Shown: positions 29,516 to 39,818 of the stretch, in pieces
How positions within the stretch are numbered: position 1 is the first letter of the stretch
Layout of the letters: the number at the start of each line of letters is the position of its first letter
From: Shewanella sediminis HAW-EB3
Lineage (GTDB): Bacteria; Pseudomonadota; Gammaproteobacteria; Enterobacterales; Shewanellaceae
Direction of reading: 5' to 3'
Assembly: GCF_000018025.1 (NCBI RefSeq)
Contig: NC_009831.1
Coordinates: forward strand, 2,790,001 to 2,854,000
Length of the DNA stretch: 64,000 nucleotides
Made by a program: the position numbers and the translations under genes
The notes under the pieces: model-generated
What the model was told of the DNA's origin: nothing
The model's database searches: none
The model's input: only the letters and a program-made list of their open reading frames with translations

Positions 29516-29754
29516 TGATCCTCGTTTAGAACAACTTTCATTCGAAAAATGTACGTTATTTTACTTTATTCGACGGAAACTTGCAGCCTATTGCTGAAAG
29601 CAATCACGTCTCATGTGACCTTCCAGACAATAGATTAAGAATTCTTGATGAAAGTTCTTAGTCAGATCGCCAATTGAGTTTTAAATTTATCTAACTTTAG
29701 GGCTTCGACAAGCATAATATCTTTAACTGTGAACTATTATGAGTGCTATCGATA

Positions 29755-30735
29755 CTAGCTGGGTGCCCTATTAGGTAAACGTACATTGCCATCGACTCCA
29801 CCTTGAACCGGAGATGTTTCGTGTAAAGAGTTTCTTTTCCATTCAGAATATTTCTTCAATTCCCGAACATCTTCGATATCTGCTCTACTGATACCATGAT
29901 TAATCATCTCCTCATCTGTCTCTTCCCGCTCCATCATATCGAGAATGATATCCAACTGACGATAGTTATGACCAATACCAAACTCATCGGTGATCCCAAA
30001 CATCATATCGGGAGAAGCCAGTTGCTTCTGGATTTCATCGGGCAGCTCCAAGTGTGATGCAAGTTGCCACACCTGTGTCTTGTACAGTCCCGTCATTGGT
30101 TGAACAGGCAGGTCGTCAACACCATCCTTAACAAACCAACCTATTTCAAACTCCGAGCGATTGGCTGCGCCGATCAGGCTTAGATTCTCTTCGATGGCTT
30201 TTTTATTCAGTAGCTCTCTTCGGTGTATATGGCGCTCTGAAAAACCCCGATCGATATGGCATATAATGAACTTATACATCAAACACTTAATCCATGAACC
30301 TTCACCGACACGACTGCCTATTTTAAGAGATGTTTTAAATGGTACTTCCCCGTTAATAAAACGGTAAGAGTGTTGAATCATACGGTTAAAGAGAGCTGAA
30401 TAAGGTACCAGCTTCATAATCAGAGGAGAATAAATGTTTTTACTCTTCATGGCCGGTGATATATCTGCAATATCGAGCCTTATATCCAGCCATTGCGCCA
30501 TAATCCGCGCTTTTGCCTCAGAGCCCTTTTCGCTATCACGGTCATACAGAAAAGAAGCGTGCACATTCTCCTTTCCAACGGCCCTTACGGCAATAGTGAG
30601 CAGCACAGAGGAGTCGATGCCACCGCTAAGGCCAAGAAGCAATCCATTACTCTTTTCTGTTTCGACCAATTTTTTAAGGTACGACTCTATAAGCTGTACA
30701 GTCAAATGAGCATCAATAGAAAGATTTGCGTTCAT
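29755..30735 (-). CDS. NAD synthase-like ATP-pyrophosphatase (divergent NadE)
   Basis: The protein has 326 residues from the ATG at 30735. The PP-loop reads LSGGIDSS near residue 35, and the C-terminal block resembles NadE: ANRSEFEIGWFVKDG, then YKTQVWQLA and GITDEFGIGHNYRQLD. Between these lies an insert of about 60 residues (after the ADIS segment) absent in typical ammonia-dependent NadE. No glutaminase domain is present, so ammonia would be the nitrogen donor. The start at 30735 has GAGG five bases upstream; ATGs at 30738 and 30771 are alternatives. It may be a paralogue with another adenylation target. Confidence 0.72.
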   Translation of the reverse strand: MNANLSIDAHLTVQLIESYLKKLVETEKSNGLLLGLSGGIDSSVLLTIAVRAVGKENVHASFLYDRDSEKGSEAKARIMAQWLDIRLDIADISPAMKSKNIYSPLIMKLVPYSALFNRMIQHSYRFINGEVPFKTSLKIGSRVGEGSWIKCLMYKFIICHIDRGFSERHIHRRELLNKKAIEENLSLIGAANRSEFEIGWFVKDGVDDLPVQPMTGLYKTQVWQLASHLELPDEIQKQLASPDMMFGITDEFGIGHNYRQLDIILDMMEREETDEEMINHGISRADIEDVRELKKYSEWKRNSLHETSPVQGGVDGNVRLPNRAPS

Positions 30736-31093
30736 CATAACCTCAATAATTTCGTTTTCATCTTCACACAACGCCTTAATCAGCGATGAACCAGCCGTTA
30801 ATCCGGTAACATGTCCGGGGCTTTCTATAACCTGTTATGCGTTTGATAGTGTGGGTATATCGTTCCGACAAATATTTTGATTAGATTGCAATTAAAACTA
30901 TAATAAAAAACCAGCCAATTGCCGTATTAAATTCGTTGAATTATTGAAGAGTTTGTCAGTTTTAGCCACCCTACTGTGCCAATATTTTATATCCCGAACT
31001 AATACCAACCGCTATAAAAACACTCGTCCACAAAAAAGCCCCATCTTTCGACAGGGCTTGATACGTACACACTAAATTTTAAATCACTGACAC
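30736..31093. other. Intergenic region between the NadE-like gene and the NIT chemoreceptor
   Basis: This 358 bp stretch holds a terminator at 31032-31059 and a degenerate ATACC-type palindrome near 31003. No gene is supported in the rest, which should include the NadE-like promoter. Confidence 0.5.
31032..31059 (-). terminator. Terminator after the NIT-domain chemoreceptor
   Basis: On the minus strand, AAGCCC pairs with GGGCTT around a 12-base loop and is followed by TTTT. Confidence 0.7.
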
Positions 31094-33088
31094 TTAGCTT
31101 AGCTTAAACTTACTCACCTCTTCGGCCATGGCATTGGCATCTGCTAATAAGGTTTCATTTAGCTGACTGAGCTCGTCGGAGACCACCTGGGTATTTTGAT
31201 AAGTTTCACTGATCTTAAGTGCATTACGATTGACCTCTTCGGAAACTGCTGACTGCTCATGTGTTGCAGCAGCTATCTGTTCGTTCATACTGTCAATCAC
31301 ACCCACTTCATGAACAATCTTATCGAGATCTTGACCCGCTTTTTCCGATTCGGTAACACTGATCTCTGCCTGGGACTTACCCTTATCCATCGCTGTAACG
31401 GCAACCACAGCCGCTTTTTCGAGGCGTTCAGTCATATCCCTGATATCTTCGGTTGAGGTTTGCGCTCTCTGAGCCAAACTTCGCACCTCATCGGCGACAA
31501 CGGCAAACCCTCTTCCCATCTCACCGGCACGTGCCGCTTCGATCGCTGCATTTAAGGCCAACAGGTTCGTCTGTTCTGCGATGCCACTGATCACCCCTAA
31601 GACACTCACAATTCCTTGAATATCATTATCCAATTCATGAATAGCGGTAGATGCCTCGCCTATCTCCTGTGCCAATAAGTTAATACTGTCGCAGGTTTTG
31701 CTGACCTCAATATTTCCCTCTTTCGCTTCGACATTGGCCGCTGTGGACGCCTCAGAGGCCTTCACCGCATTGATTGCGATCTCTTGCACCGTCGCACTCA
31801 TCTCCGTCATCGCCGAGGCGACTTGCTCGGCCTCGCTATGCCCGATAGCAACGTCTTGTTGCATAGCCGTTGCACAGGTATCCATCTTCTCAGACGCATG
31901 CAATAGCCTGTCGGTATTATCCCTGACCTTATGAATGACTTGCTCAAAATCATTCATCATATTATTGAAAGCCCTACCTAATTCACCAAGCTCGTCATTT
32001 GTCTCACTTTTAACACGAACACTAAGATCGTAATTTTGCTGTGCGGTACTGATAGTTGAGTGCAGGTAATGCAGACGATTGTGCATATATTTTGCGACAG
32101 TAACCGAGATAAAGATGACCAGCGCACCTGAAATAATCAATATGACTATGATACTCAACATCACAGATTGGGAGGCTTTCAGCTGTTTTTCTGTCACGCT
32201 AATCAGGGACTCAGATAGCGATTTTTCGAATGCACGCACCAATTCGATTCGGGCTGTGGATTTAGCAAACCAACTCTCGGCGCTTTGAGCACTGATAACC
32301 TCACCCTTTTGTCTTAATGCAATCTGTCTGAGTGCCTGAACATCGGCTACGGCTTGAGAACTGGTCAGTTGTCTGTACCGGCTTTTAACCTCTTCAGACG
32401 CCAAGGCAAGAAAGCGCTCTTCGTAACTGGCTTGCTCCGATACCAGAGTGACAAACTTAATAAACATGCCTGACTTAAACTCAGGATTTCCGAATGTGGA
32501 ACTTAACACCGCACGTTCTATTCCCGCTCTCTCCTTCATCTGAAGATAGGCACTGAATGAAGCAGCCTGAATTGCAATTTCCTGGCTATCCCCCTCTTTG
32601 GCCGTTTGATCGACAATACTCAATAACATCTTATTAAGCTGGGTGTAGTAACCGACCTCTTCGGCTACCGATATCGACAGACTATCGACACCGGAGCGGA
32701 TATTGTTCAGTCTGGAAACTTCGGAATTAACGCGGCTCAGCTGAGTCGAGAATACCGCAGGTAAGGTATTATCACGGACGAATGTATTAAACCCTGATAA
32801 TTGTTTATCGGTTAATTGTCTCTGACCCGGAAGTTTACCGGCAAACGATTTGCCTTTGGACCCTAGAAAGCCGGCACTCATTCCCCGCTCTTTTTGTAAC
32901 TCATGAACGAGATCACTATTCACGGTCGCCAGTTGACTCAGCACTTTTACCTGCTCGAGCCCGTGTCCCAGTTGATACTGGTTATATACAACAGAAGTAC
33001 CAAATAGAATACAACCTATTATCGGAGGGAGTATGACGAGCATAAGTTTGTTTTTTATGCTTAAATTTCCGATCCATCGAAGCTTCAT
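31094..33088 (-). CDS. Methyl-accepting chemotaxis protein with NIT sensor domain
   Basis: The protein has 664 residues from the ATG at 33088, which has AAGGA upstream; an ATG 33 bases earlier is less well supported. Transmembrane helix 1 spans about 13-35. The periplasmic domain (about 40-300) contains the NIT motif LVHELQKERGMSAGFLGS; NIT domains are proposed nitrate/nitrite sensors. Transmembrane helix 2 spans about 305-330, followed by HAMP. The signalling tip is [24 protein letters not shown]. Nitrate as ligand is inferred from the family name only. Confidence 0.9.
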   Translation of the reverse strand: MKLRWIGNLSIKNKLMLVILPPIIGCILFGTSVVYNQYQLGHGLEQVKVLSQLATVNSDLVHELQKERGMSAGFLGSKGKSFAGKLPGQRQLTDKQLSGFNTFVRDNTLPAVFSTQLSRVNSEVSRLNNIRSGVDSLSISVAEEVGYYTQLNKMLLSIVDQTAKEGDSQEIAIQAASFSAYLQMKERAGIERAVLSSTFGNPEFKSGMFIKFVTLVSEQASYEERFLALASEEVKSRYRQLTSSQAVADVQALRQIALRQKGEVISAQSAESWFAKSTARIELVRAFEKSLSESLISVTEKQLKASQSVMLSIIVILIISGALVIFISVTVAKYMHNRLHYLHSTISTAQQNYDLSVRVKSETNDELGELGRAFNNMMNDFEQVIHKVRDNTDRLLHASEKMDTCATAMQQDVAIGHSEAEQVASAMTEMSATVQEIAINAVKASEASTAANVEAKEGNIEVSKTCDSINLLAQEIGEASTAIHELDNDIQGIVSVLGVISGIAEQTNLLALNAAIEAARAGEMGRGFAVVADEVRSLAQRAQTSTEDIRDMTERLEKAAVVAVTAMDKGKSQAEISVTESEKAGQDLDKIVHEVGVIDSMNEQIAAATHEQSAVSEEVNRNALKISETYQNTQVVSDELSQLNETLLADANAMAEEVSKFKLS

Positions 33089-33173
33089 GAAAATATCCTT
33101 TCTAATGTCACTAAAGTTCACTTTCGACTTAAAGTTTAGCGTACATAGGGTTAATTTTTTGGATGTTATAGAA

Positions 33174-33226
33174 AAAAAGCCTCCAAAATGAAGACTTTTT
33201 ATTCAAGATCATACTTGAAGGCTATT
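33174..33226 (-). terminator. Terminator after nadA
   Basis: On the minus strand, AGCCTTCAA and TTGGAGGCT pair with one mismatch and are followed by seven T residues. Confidence 0.65.
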
Positions 33227-33257
33227 TGGCAAGACTATAGCAAAAGGATAGCTGCAT

Positions 33258-34325
33258 TTACGCGTTGCCTTTCACTTTCATATTTAATGTCTGTGCGAAA
33301 TTCAGCATACGGTCAAGCGGAATGAGTGCTGCTTCACGCAGGTCATCATCCACAAATATCTCATGGGGAGATGTATCTGTGGCAGTCAATGAAGCTTCGA
33401 TGGCCTGAAGGCCATTCATCGCCATCCAGGGACAGTGAGCACAGCTTCGACAAGTAGCACCATTTCCGCCTGTTGGCGCTTCTATCAATATTTTATCCGG
33501 CGCCCCTTGCTGCATCTTGTAGAAGATGCCTCTATCGGTTGCAACGATAAAGGTGTCATTATCCATGGTTTGTGCGGCCTTGATTAGCTGGCTCGTCGAA
33601 CCAACGGCATCGGCCAGTTCGACGACACTAGCAGGCGATTCCGGGTGCACTAAAATGGCCGCATCTGGATTTTTAATCTTGAGCTCTCGCAGCGCCTTGG
33701 CCTTAAATTCGTCATGAACGATACAATCACCTTGCCACATCAGCATTTCGGCACCGGTTTGCTTGGCGATATAGCTACCCAGATGACGGTCCGGTCCCCA
33801 GATAATCTTCTTACCCTGACTATCTAAGTGCTCAACGATCTCAAGCGCGATACTCGAGGTCACCACCCAGTCCGCACGAGCCTTAACCGCCGCCGATGTG
33901 TTAGCGTATACCACCACGGTATGATCCGGGTGAGCATCACAGAACTTGCTGAAAGTATCGATCGGACAACCAATATCGAGAGAACACGTGGCTTCAAGCG
34001 TCGGCATCAAAACCGTTTTCTCGGGGCTTAGAATCTTTGAGGTTTCCCCCATAAATTTAACACCGGCAACGATCAAGGTTTTTGCCGGGTGATCACGCCC
34101 AAACCTTGCCATTTCCAGTGAATCAGAAACACAACCGCCCGTCTCTTCGGCTAACGCCTGTATCTCGGGATCGGTATAGTAATGCGCGACCAACACAGCG
34201 TCTCTTTCAACCAACAACTGTTTGATACGAGCCTTGTAGTTAGCCTTTTCAAGATCGGTTAACGGCAATGGCTTAGCAGGAAATGGATATTGAACACTTT
34301 CGATTTGTGGGGCTGACAGACTCAT
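33258..34325 (-). CDS. nadA: Quinolinate synthase A
   Basis: NadA condenses iminoaspartate with dihydroxyacetone phosphate to quinolinate in de novo NAD synthesis. The protein has 355 residues, the usual length. The fold has three similar domains, each giving one [4Fe-4S] cysteine: candidates are in [19 protein letters not shown] and the [14 protein letters not shown] segment. HYYTDPEIQ near the N-terminus is part of the active site. It is monocistronic here, with a terminator downstream. Confidence 0.96.
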   Translation of the reverse strand: MSLSAPQIESVQYPFPAKPLPLTDLEKANYKARIKQLLVERDAVLVAHYYTDPEIQALAEETGGCVSDSLEMARFGRDHPAKTLIVAGVKFMGETSKILSPEKTVLMPTLEATCSLDIGCPIDTFSKFCDAHPDHTVVVYANTSAAVKARADWVVTSSIALEIVEHLDSQGKKIIWGPDRHLGSYIAKQTGAEMLMWQGDCIVHDEFKAKALRELKIKNPDAAILVHPESPASVVELADAVGSTSQLIKAAQTMDNDTFIVATDRGIFYKMQQGAPDKILIEAPTGGNGATCRSCAHCPWMAMNGLQAIEASLTATDTSPHEIFVDDDLREAALIPLDRMLNFAQTLNMKVKGNA

Positions 34326-34407
34326 GTTAAAACCAAGGAGAAATGTATATTAGCGAGATTATACGTAATTGGAGGCAAAAAATTAACTCATTTAAGCGTA
34401 TTAGAAA

Positions 34408-34436
34408 TAAAAAGAACGCATATCGCGTTCCTTTTA
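34408..34436 (-). terminator. Terminator after bkdB
   Basis: On the minus strand, GAACGC-GATAT-GCGTTC followed by TTTTTATTT lies 18 bp past the bkdB stop codon. Confidence 0.75.
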
Positions 34437-34453
34437 TTTGCCATTTCAGTCAA

Positions 34454-36088
34454 CTACTGCATAGCGAGCAGCATCTCATGAGGCTCTTCTAGGTATTGCT
34501 TCCACAAGTTACAGAACCGAGCAATCGTGCCACCATCGATAACTCGATGATCACCGGACCAGCTGATCTGCATGATCTTCCTTGCTTCGACTTCGCCATC
34601 GGCATTAAAGCGCGGTAACACCTGTAACTTACCTAAGGCGACAATCGCCACCTCAGGCTTGTTGATGATAGGAGTCGCCACAGTTCCACCTAAGGCACCG
34701 ATGTTAGAGATAGAAACCGTGCCAGACTTAAGATCGTTCGGACTGACTCGACCGCTGCGCGCCGCGGTCGTCAATCTGGTGATCTCTGCGGCTATCTCTA
34801 AGATAGACTTGTTCTGTACATCTTTAACGTTTGGTACCAACAAGCCCACTTTCGAGTCGACTGCCATGCCGATGTTATGACTGGAAAGATAGGTAAGCTC
34901 GCTGCAATCTTCATTGACCCGACTGTTTATCACCGGAAACTGCTTTAGGGCAAGCGACATAGATTTCATGAAAAAAGGCATCATGGTGAGCTTGAGCTCA
35001 TCGGTGGAGTACTTTTTCTTCATGCTCTCACGCAATGTTACCAGCTCAGTCAGATCGATCTCTTCACAGTAGGTAAAGTGAGGGATAGTGCTAACCGACT
35101 CGGTCATCATCTTAGCCATCACAGCTTTGACACCACGAATAGGCTCGACTCTATCGATAGTCTGCCCGCCATCTGTTGAGCCGGTGTTCATACCCGGCGC
35201 AGATAGCGTGCTTGAGCTGACATCATGTTCAGGACTTGCGGTCATTGTATTGGTATGGGCGCTTGTGCCCGAATGGTAGCGTTCGATATCATCCTTAAAT
35301 ACACGACCATTTTTACCAGTTCCGGGAACCTGAGCGATATCGATATCCAATGATCGAGCCAAGCGTCTAACCGCAGGGCTGGCTAATGCCTTACCCTGAG
35401 CGACCGGCTCTTTGATATCACCAGATGCGGATATGGATTCTGCGGTGTGTATTTTCTCGCTCTCTTCACGGACTGCAGCGGGCAACTCCAGCTCCACCTC
35501 TACGGCAAACAGGGGTTCATGAACCTTGGCCAGCTGACCTTTACGGTAGTGCAGCTTGACAATTTTCCCCGACTTTATCGCGGGGATCTGAACCAGCGCC
35601 TTATCTGTCATAACGTCGGCTATGGGTTGATCTTCGACGACTTGCTCACCTTCGCTCACCAACCACTCAACCAACTCACACTCTACAATTCCTTCACCGA
35701 TATCCGGCAACAGGAACTCTTCAACTTGAACGCCCTTTTGCGGAACAGACGTCACGGCTTCAGATGAAATAATTTCATCACTTTTCGCCACTTCAGCATC
35801 CATCTGGTCATCAACAACAGAAGAGGCATCAATAGCTGGTGAACTATTCCCTTTTATATCAACAGAATAAAGTGGCGCATGCACCTTGGCAATCTCACCT
35901 TTGGCGTAGTGAAGTTTTTTGATGACACCGGCGTGAGGAGCCGGGATCTGGACTAATGCCTTATCCGTCATCACATCAGCAATAGGCTGATCTTCACTGA
36001 CAGTATCACCTTCACTCACCAGCCATTCGACCAGCTCACACTCGACAACACCCTCGCCAATATCGGGTAGAATAAACTCTTTAATCAT
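34454..36088 (-). CDS. bkdB: Branched-chain 2-oxo acid dehydrogenase E2 (dihydrolipoyl acyltransferase)
   Basis: E2 is the core of the complex that oxidises keto acids of Val, Leu and Ile to acyl-CoA. The protein has 544 residues with two lipoyl domains, each with the lipoylated Lys in DVMTDKALVQIPA (about residues 45 and 160). A peripheral-subunit-binding domain (SPAVRRLARSLDIDI, about 245-280) follows. The catalytic domain ends with the SGDHRVIDGG motif. The start at 36088 has AGGAG upstream; 10 bp separate it from the E1-beta stop codon. It is the last gene of the operon. Confidence 0.94.
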   Translation of the reverse strand: MIKEFILPDIGEGVVECELVEWLVSEGDTVSEDQPIADVMTDKALVQIPAPHAGVIKKLHYAKGEIAKVHAPLYSVDIKGNSSPAIDASSVVDDQMDAEVAKSDEIISSEAVTSVPQKGVQVEEFLLPDIGEGIVECELVEWLVSEGEQVVEDQPIADVMTDKALVQIPAIKSGKIVKLHYRKGQLAKVHEPLFAVEVELELPAAVREESEKIHTAESISASGDIKEPVAQGKALASPAVRRLARSLDIDIAQVPGTGKNGRVFKDDIERYHSGTSAHTNTMTASPEHDVSSSTLSAPGMNTGSTDGGQTIDRVEPIRGVKAVMAKMMTESVSTIPHFTYCEEIDLTELVTLRESMKKKYSTDELKLTMMPFFMKSMSLALKQFPVINSRVNEDCSELTYLSSHNIGMAVDSKVGLLVPNVKDVQNKSILEIAAEITRLTTAARSGRVSPNDLKSGTVSISNIGALGGTVATPIINKPEVAIVALGKLQVLPRFNADGEVEARKIMQISWSGDHRVIDGGTIARFCNLWKQYLEEPHEMLLAMQ

Positions 36089-36098
36089 TGCCAAGCTC

Positions 36099-37076
36099 CT
36101 AAAATTTGACCGTTGCTTTAATCGCTTCAAACGTCTTCAGCGCATCTGGCATATATTCTTTCTCATGGATCAATGGATACGGGGTATCCAAACCACAAAC
36201 ACGACTGATTGGCGATTCAAGATAGAGAAAACACTCCTCCTGTATCGTGGCTGCGATCTCTCCGGCAAAGCCACCCGTTAATGGTGCTTCGTGATTGATC
36301 AGCAGTCGACCAGTCTTCTTAACAGAGGCTGCTACGGTTTCTATATCCCAAGGTGCCAAGGTTCTCAGATCGATAACTTCACAGGATATCCCCTGCTTTG
36401 TCGCCATATCGGCCGCCTCTTCGATGATCTCCATCTGGGCCCCCCACGCGAGCAGAGTGATATCTTTACCTTCGCGGACGACTTCTGCCTTGCCTAGCTC
36501 AATTTCATAATCGCCATCGGGCACTTCCCCAATGTTGGCGCGATAGAGACGCTTAGGCTCAAAAAAAACAACCGGGTTTTTATCTCGGATAGAGGCGAGT
36601 AATAAGCCTTTAGCCTGATAGGCATTACGCGGAACCACGACTTTTAAACCCGCAGTTTGGGTAAAATAAGCTTCCGGAGACTGAGAATGATAATGGCCGC
36701 CGGCTATACCGCCACCGTAAGGTGTACGGTAGGTAATGCCACCCACATTAAATTCATTACCACTGCGATACCTGAATTTAGCCGATTCATTCACAATTTG
36801 ATCGATGGCCGGAAAAATATAATCGGCAAACTGAATCTCGGCTATCGCCGTCATTCCGTTAGAGGCTAATCCATTTGCGAAACCGGCGATCCCCTGCTCA
36901 GTCAATGGGGTATTGAAGCAACGCTCTTTTCCGTATTTTTCCTGCAGACCGGAAGTCGCACGAAATACTCCACCGAAATGTCCGACATCTTCACCAAACA
37001 AAATGGCCTTATCGTCAGTCTCCAATACAAGTGAAAGCGCGTCATTGATGGCTTGTAACATATTAATTTTTGCCAC
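36099..37076 (-). CDS. bkdA2: Branched-chain 2-oxo acid dehydrogenase E1 beta subunit
   Basis: The protein has 325 residues and is the transketolase-like beta subunit of E1. [15 protein letters not shown] and [13 protein letters not shown] are the conserved beta-subunit motifs near the thiamine diphosphate site; the C-terminal transketolase domain carries [16 protein letters not shown]. The gene lies 3 bp after bkdA1 and 10 bp before bkdB, so the three form one operon. Confidence 0.94.
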   Translation of the reverse strand: MAKINMLQAINDALSLVLETDDKAILFGEDVGHFGGVFRATSGLQEKYGKERCFNTPLTEQGIAGFANGLASNGMTAIAEIQFADYIFPAIDQIVNESAKFRYRSGNEFNVGGITYRTPYGGGIAGGHYHSQSPEAYFTQTAGLKVVVPRNAYQAKGLLLASIRDKNPVVFFEPKRLYRANIGEVPDGDYEIELGKAEVVREGKDITLLAWGAQMEIIEEAADMATKQGISCEVIDLRTLAPWDIETVAASVKKTGRLLINHEAPLTGGFAGEIAATIQEECFLYLESPISRVCGLDTPYPLIHEKEYMPDALKTFEAIKATVKF

Positions 37077-37079
37077 GAC

Positions 37080-38258
37080 TTAACCTCTCCCTACACTTTT
37101 AGGATATGAATCAGGGTACTTGTTCAGATGCTTCTTAAGGGATTTCAACTGCTGTTGTAACCTAGGCGTTGGCGCATCATAAACGTCCTCAACTATGGTA
37201 TCGAGCATCGACATCGGACGTTTTTCTGCAAGTTTTAATTCGGCAAGTACCTCTTTACGGTATTTCTCATACAGGTCTGCATCTTGTTTTTCAGTCAGCC
37301 AGCCCTTGTTAATCATCCATAATTTGAAACGTTTAACCGGATCATGTGTCTGCCATTTGGCCTCTTCCTCTTTAGAACGATAACCCGATGGATCATCTGA
37401 GGACGAATGAGCACCGAGTCGATAGGTCATCGCCTCGATCAGAACAGGTTCTTTATTGTGGATAGCATGAGCACGCGCCTGTTGTGTCGCCGCTAAAACC
37501 GCCAGCATGTCATTACCATCTACGCGTATGGTGTGTATGCCGTACCCCGGACCGCGACTGGCAATACCGTTGCCCATAAACTGCTCGCTGGTTGGCGTTG
37601 AGATGGCATAACCATTATTGCGGCAGAAAAAGATGGTCGGTGACTTAAGTACTGCCGCCATATTTAATCCCGCATGAAAGTCGCCTTCCGAAGCGGCGCC
37701 TTCACCGAAGTAACAAACGGCGACATTACGCTTATCTTGCATCTTCAAGCTGTACCCCACGCCGGATGCCTGAGGTATTTGGGTAGCCAGTGGAGAGGAG
37801 ATAGTCTGATAGTTAAGCTCGGCAGAGCCATAATGGATCGGCATCTGCCGTCCCTTACCCAGATCTTTCTCATTACTGAACAGCTGATTCATAAACTGCT
37901 CAGTAGAAAAACCACGGTAACGTATCGCAGCATGCTCACGGTACTGGGCTAAGATGACATCATCGCTATCTAGCGATGCCACACTGCCTATGATTGAGGC
38001 TTCCTCACCGGTACAGGTCATATAAAAACTGATACGACCCTGACGTTGAGCGCCTAACATACGTTCATCCAACACTCGTGTAAAAACACAAGTATCGTGA
38101 ATTTTTGTTGCCAGTTCTTGACCTATCGTGGGCAGAACAGCATTTTCATACACTGTACCGTCCGCTTGCAATATCTTTAAAATAGGGACTGACACAGAGT
38201 CCTTATCGAGAAAACTGACGCGATGGACAGTTTCATTATGGCTTGTTGCGTTGCTCAT
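37080..38258 (-). CDS. bkdA1: Branched-chain 2-oxo acid dehydrogenase E1 alpha subunit
   Basis: The protein has 392 residues and binds thiamine diphosphate. The ThDP motif is seen as YFGEGAASEGDFHAGLN to FFCRNNGYAIS, and a phosphorylation-loop-like segment reads YRLGAHSSSDDPSGYR. N-terminal residues up to about 55 are poorly conserved. It is the first gene of the bkdA1-bkdA2-bkdB operon. No lpd (E3) gene follows, so the complex must use a dihydrolipoamide dehydrogenase encoded elsewhere. Confidence 0.94.
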   Translation of the reverse strand: MSNATSHNETVHRVSFLDKDSVSVPILKILQADGTVYENAVLPTIGQELATKIHDTCVFTRVLDERMLGAQRQGRISFYMTCTGEEASIIGSVASLDSDDVILAQYREHAAIRYRGFSTEQFMNQLFSNEKDLGKGRQMPIHYGSAELNYQTISSPLATQIPQASGVGYSLKMQDKRNVAVCYFGEGAASEGDFHAGLNMAAVLKSPTIFFCRNNGYAISTPTSEQFMGNGIASRGPGYGIHTIRVDGNDMLAVLAATQQARAHAIHNKEPVLIEAMTYRLGAHSSSDDPSGYRSKEEEAKWQTHDPVKRFKLWMINKGWLTEKQDADLYEKYRKEVLAELKLAEKRPMSMLDTIVEDVYDAPTPRLQQQLKSLKKHLNKYPDSYPKSVGRG

Positions 38259-38477
38259 ACTATTCTCTTATCAGCTGAGTGCATTTGTTATTTAGTGTGC
38301 TCTCTACATAGAGAACGCCAATTTTTGTAATACGCGGGAGAAACATTACGTTAACGTAAACTACCTATCAACTATTCTCACCCGCTTAATAAAACTAACC
38401 TCGGCCTTGCGCGTATCTTTAGCTTTACAATACCCGAACTGACCCTGTTCATTGTATGTCAGTCCAGTCGATAGAGA

Positions 38478-39521
38478 TTAGTTACCTAAATCGATATTCT
38501 CTGTCGTTGCAGGCTTTAAGCAAAGCACGGTTCTCTGCCCCACGGGTACTTTGGCATTAGGAAAGACAATCGCCTCAACTTTATGTTCAACCTTGATATT
38601 GTTGCCGCCCTCTTTCGCCAGGATGTAACCTTCTGGAAAGGATGTAAAATTTTCGACATCATTGGTGAAGGTGAATTCGAAATCATCAAACTCTTTGTTA
38701 ATAGCACGGCAGACTTGATAAAGATTGACCTTGTTTACATCGAAAGCGGACAACTCGAGTGGATCATTGCCTATCAGTCTGTTTAACATCTCCTTCAGCG
38801 CAATGAAGCGAGTCATGTCATTTTGCCCCATGGGCAAGACTTTCCCCAGTTCGATGGTAAATGCATCGGCCTGATAATTCAGAGATGAGAAATAGCTGAA
38901 GGTGGTCGTAGGTTCATGATGAAAAAGGACGGTATCGATACCGCATGCCTCAAGAAACATGATCTGCTCACCACTAAACTTTCTTCCCGGACGATAAGGG
39001 TAGATAGCAAATTTTTCATGCTTTGAGCCGCGAATGGCCGTGTGAAGATCATAATGAATACGATGACGCTCTTCTCTCTGACCTGCAAAAAACTTGTCGA
39101 CATAAAATTCAAGTTTCTTGGCTCGGATCCTTTCCGGGTTAACCAGACCTTCACCGGATGAATGTGCCCCATTAAATAGTCGATTTAAGTTTTCATCGAT
39201 AAAACGGGTTCCATTGATAATAGCCGCTGGGTTACCAAACAAAAAAAGCACCCTTTGTTTAGCGATAAGTTTCTCTTCAAGCAGCGCTGTAACCAGCTCG
39301 TTGCACAATTCTATCGGTGCAGTCTCATTCCCGTGTACGGCACAGGAGAGGACAATATCTTTGGCTTGATTAACTTTAGGTTCAAATACGATAACACCGG
39401 TATCCCATACTTCTACTTGAGTATGGTCACCTACCGAAAATGAACAGGTTTCATCGATATGTTGAGGATGAGCAAGGGTGAGATTTAAAAAGTCCTTCGA
39501 CTCTTTTAGCGCTTGAAACAC
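38478..39521 (-). CDS. astE: Succinylglutamate desuccinylase
   Basis: AstE performs the last step of the arginine succinyltransferase pathway, giving glutamate and succinate. The protein has 347 residues. The zinc site is formed by His63 and Glu66 in [12 protein letters not shown] and a later His in [10 protein letters not shown]. The start is GTG at 39521, with AAGGAG six bases away. The other ast genes are not nearby, which is also seen in Shewanella. Confidence 0.92.
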
Positions 39522-39818
39522 GAGATACTCCTTAATTGTTCCTGCACAAAGATATGTTCTGGAAAACAGACATCTACACGCAGGATCCTTTTATAGTTTT
39601 TATGAAAGCTCGAACAAGGATACTAGCATTTTACGCCCACATCAGCCATTTATCGGCGGCGGAAATCGCCTTTAGCCACAAGGTTAGCTCAAGTATTTCA
39701 ATTTCTGTTTGCTTTTATCCCCGAAGTGAAACACAATGCAGACATCTAGCCGTCCAGACGTTCGCAACGTTAAGTGCATCAGATTTGGGTCGTGTAAATA
39801 ATTAAAGAGAGGTAGTGT

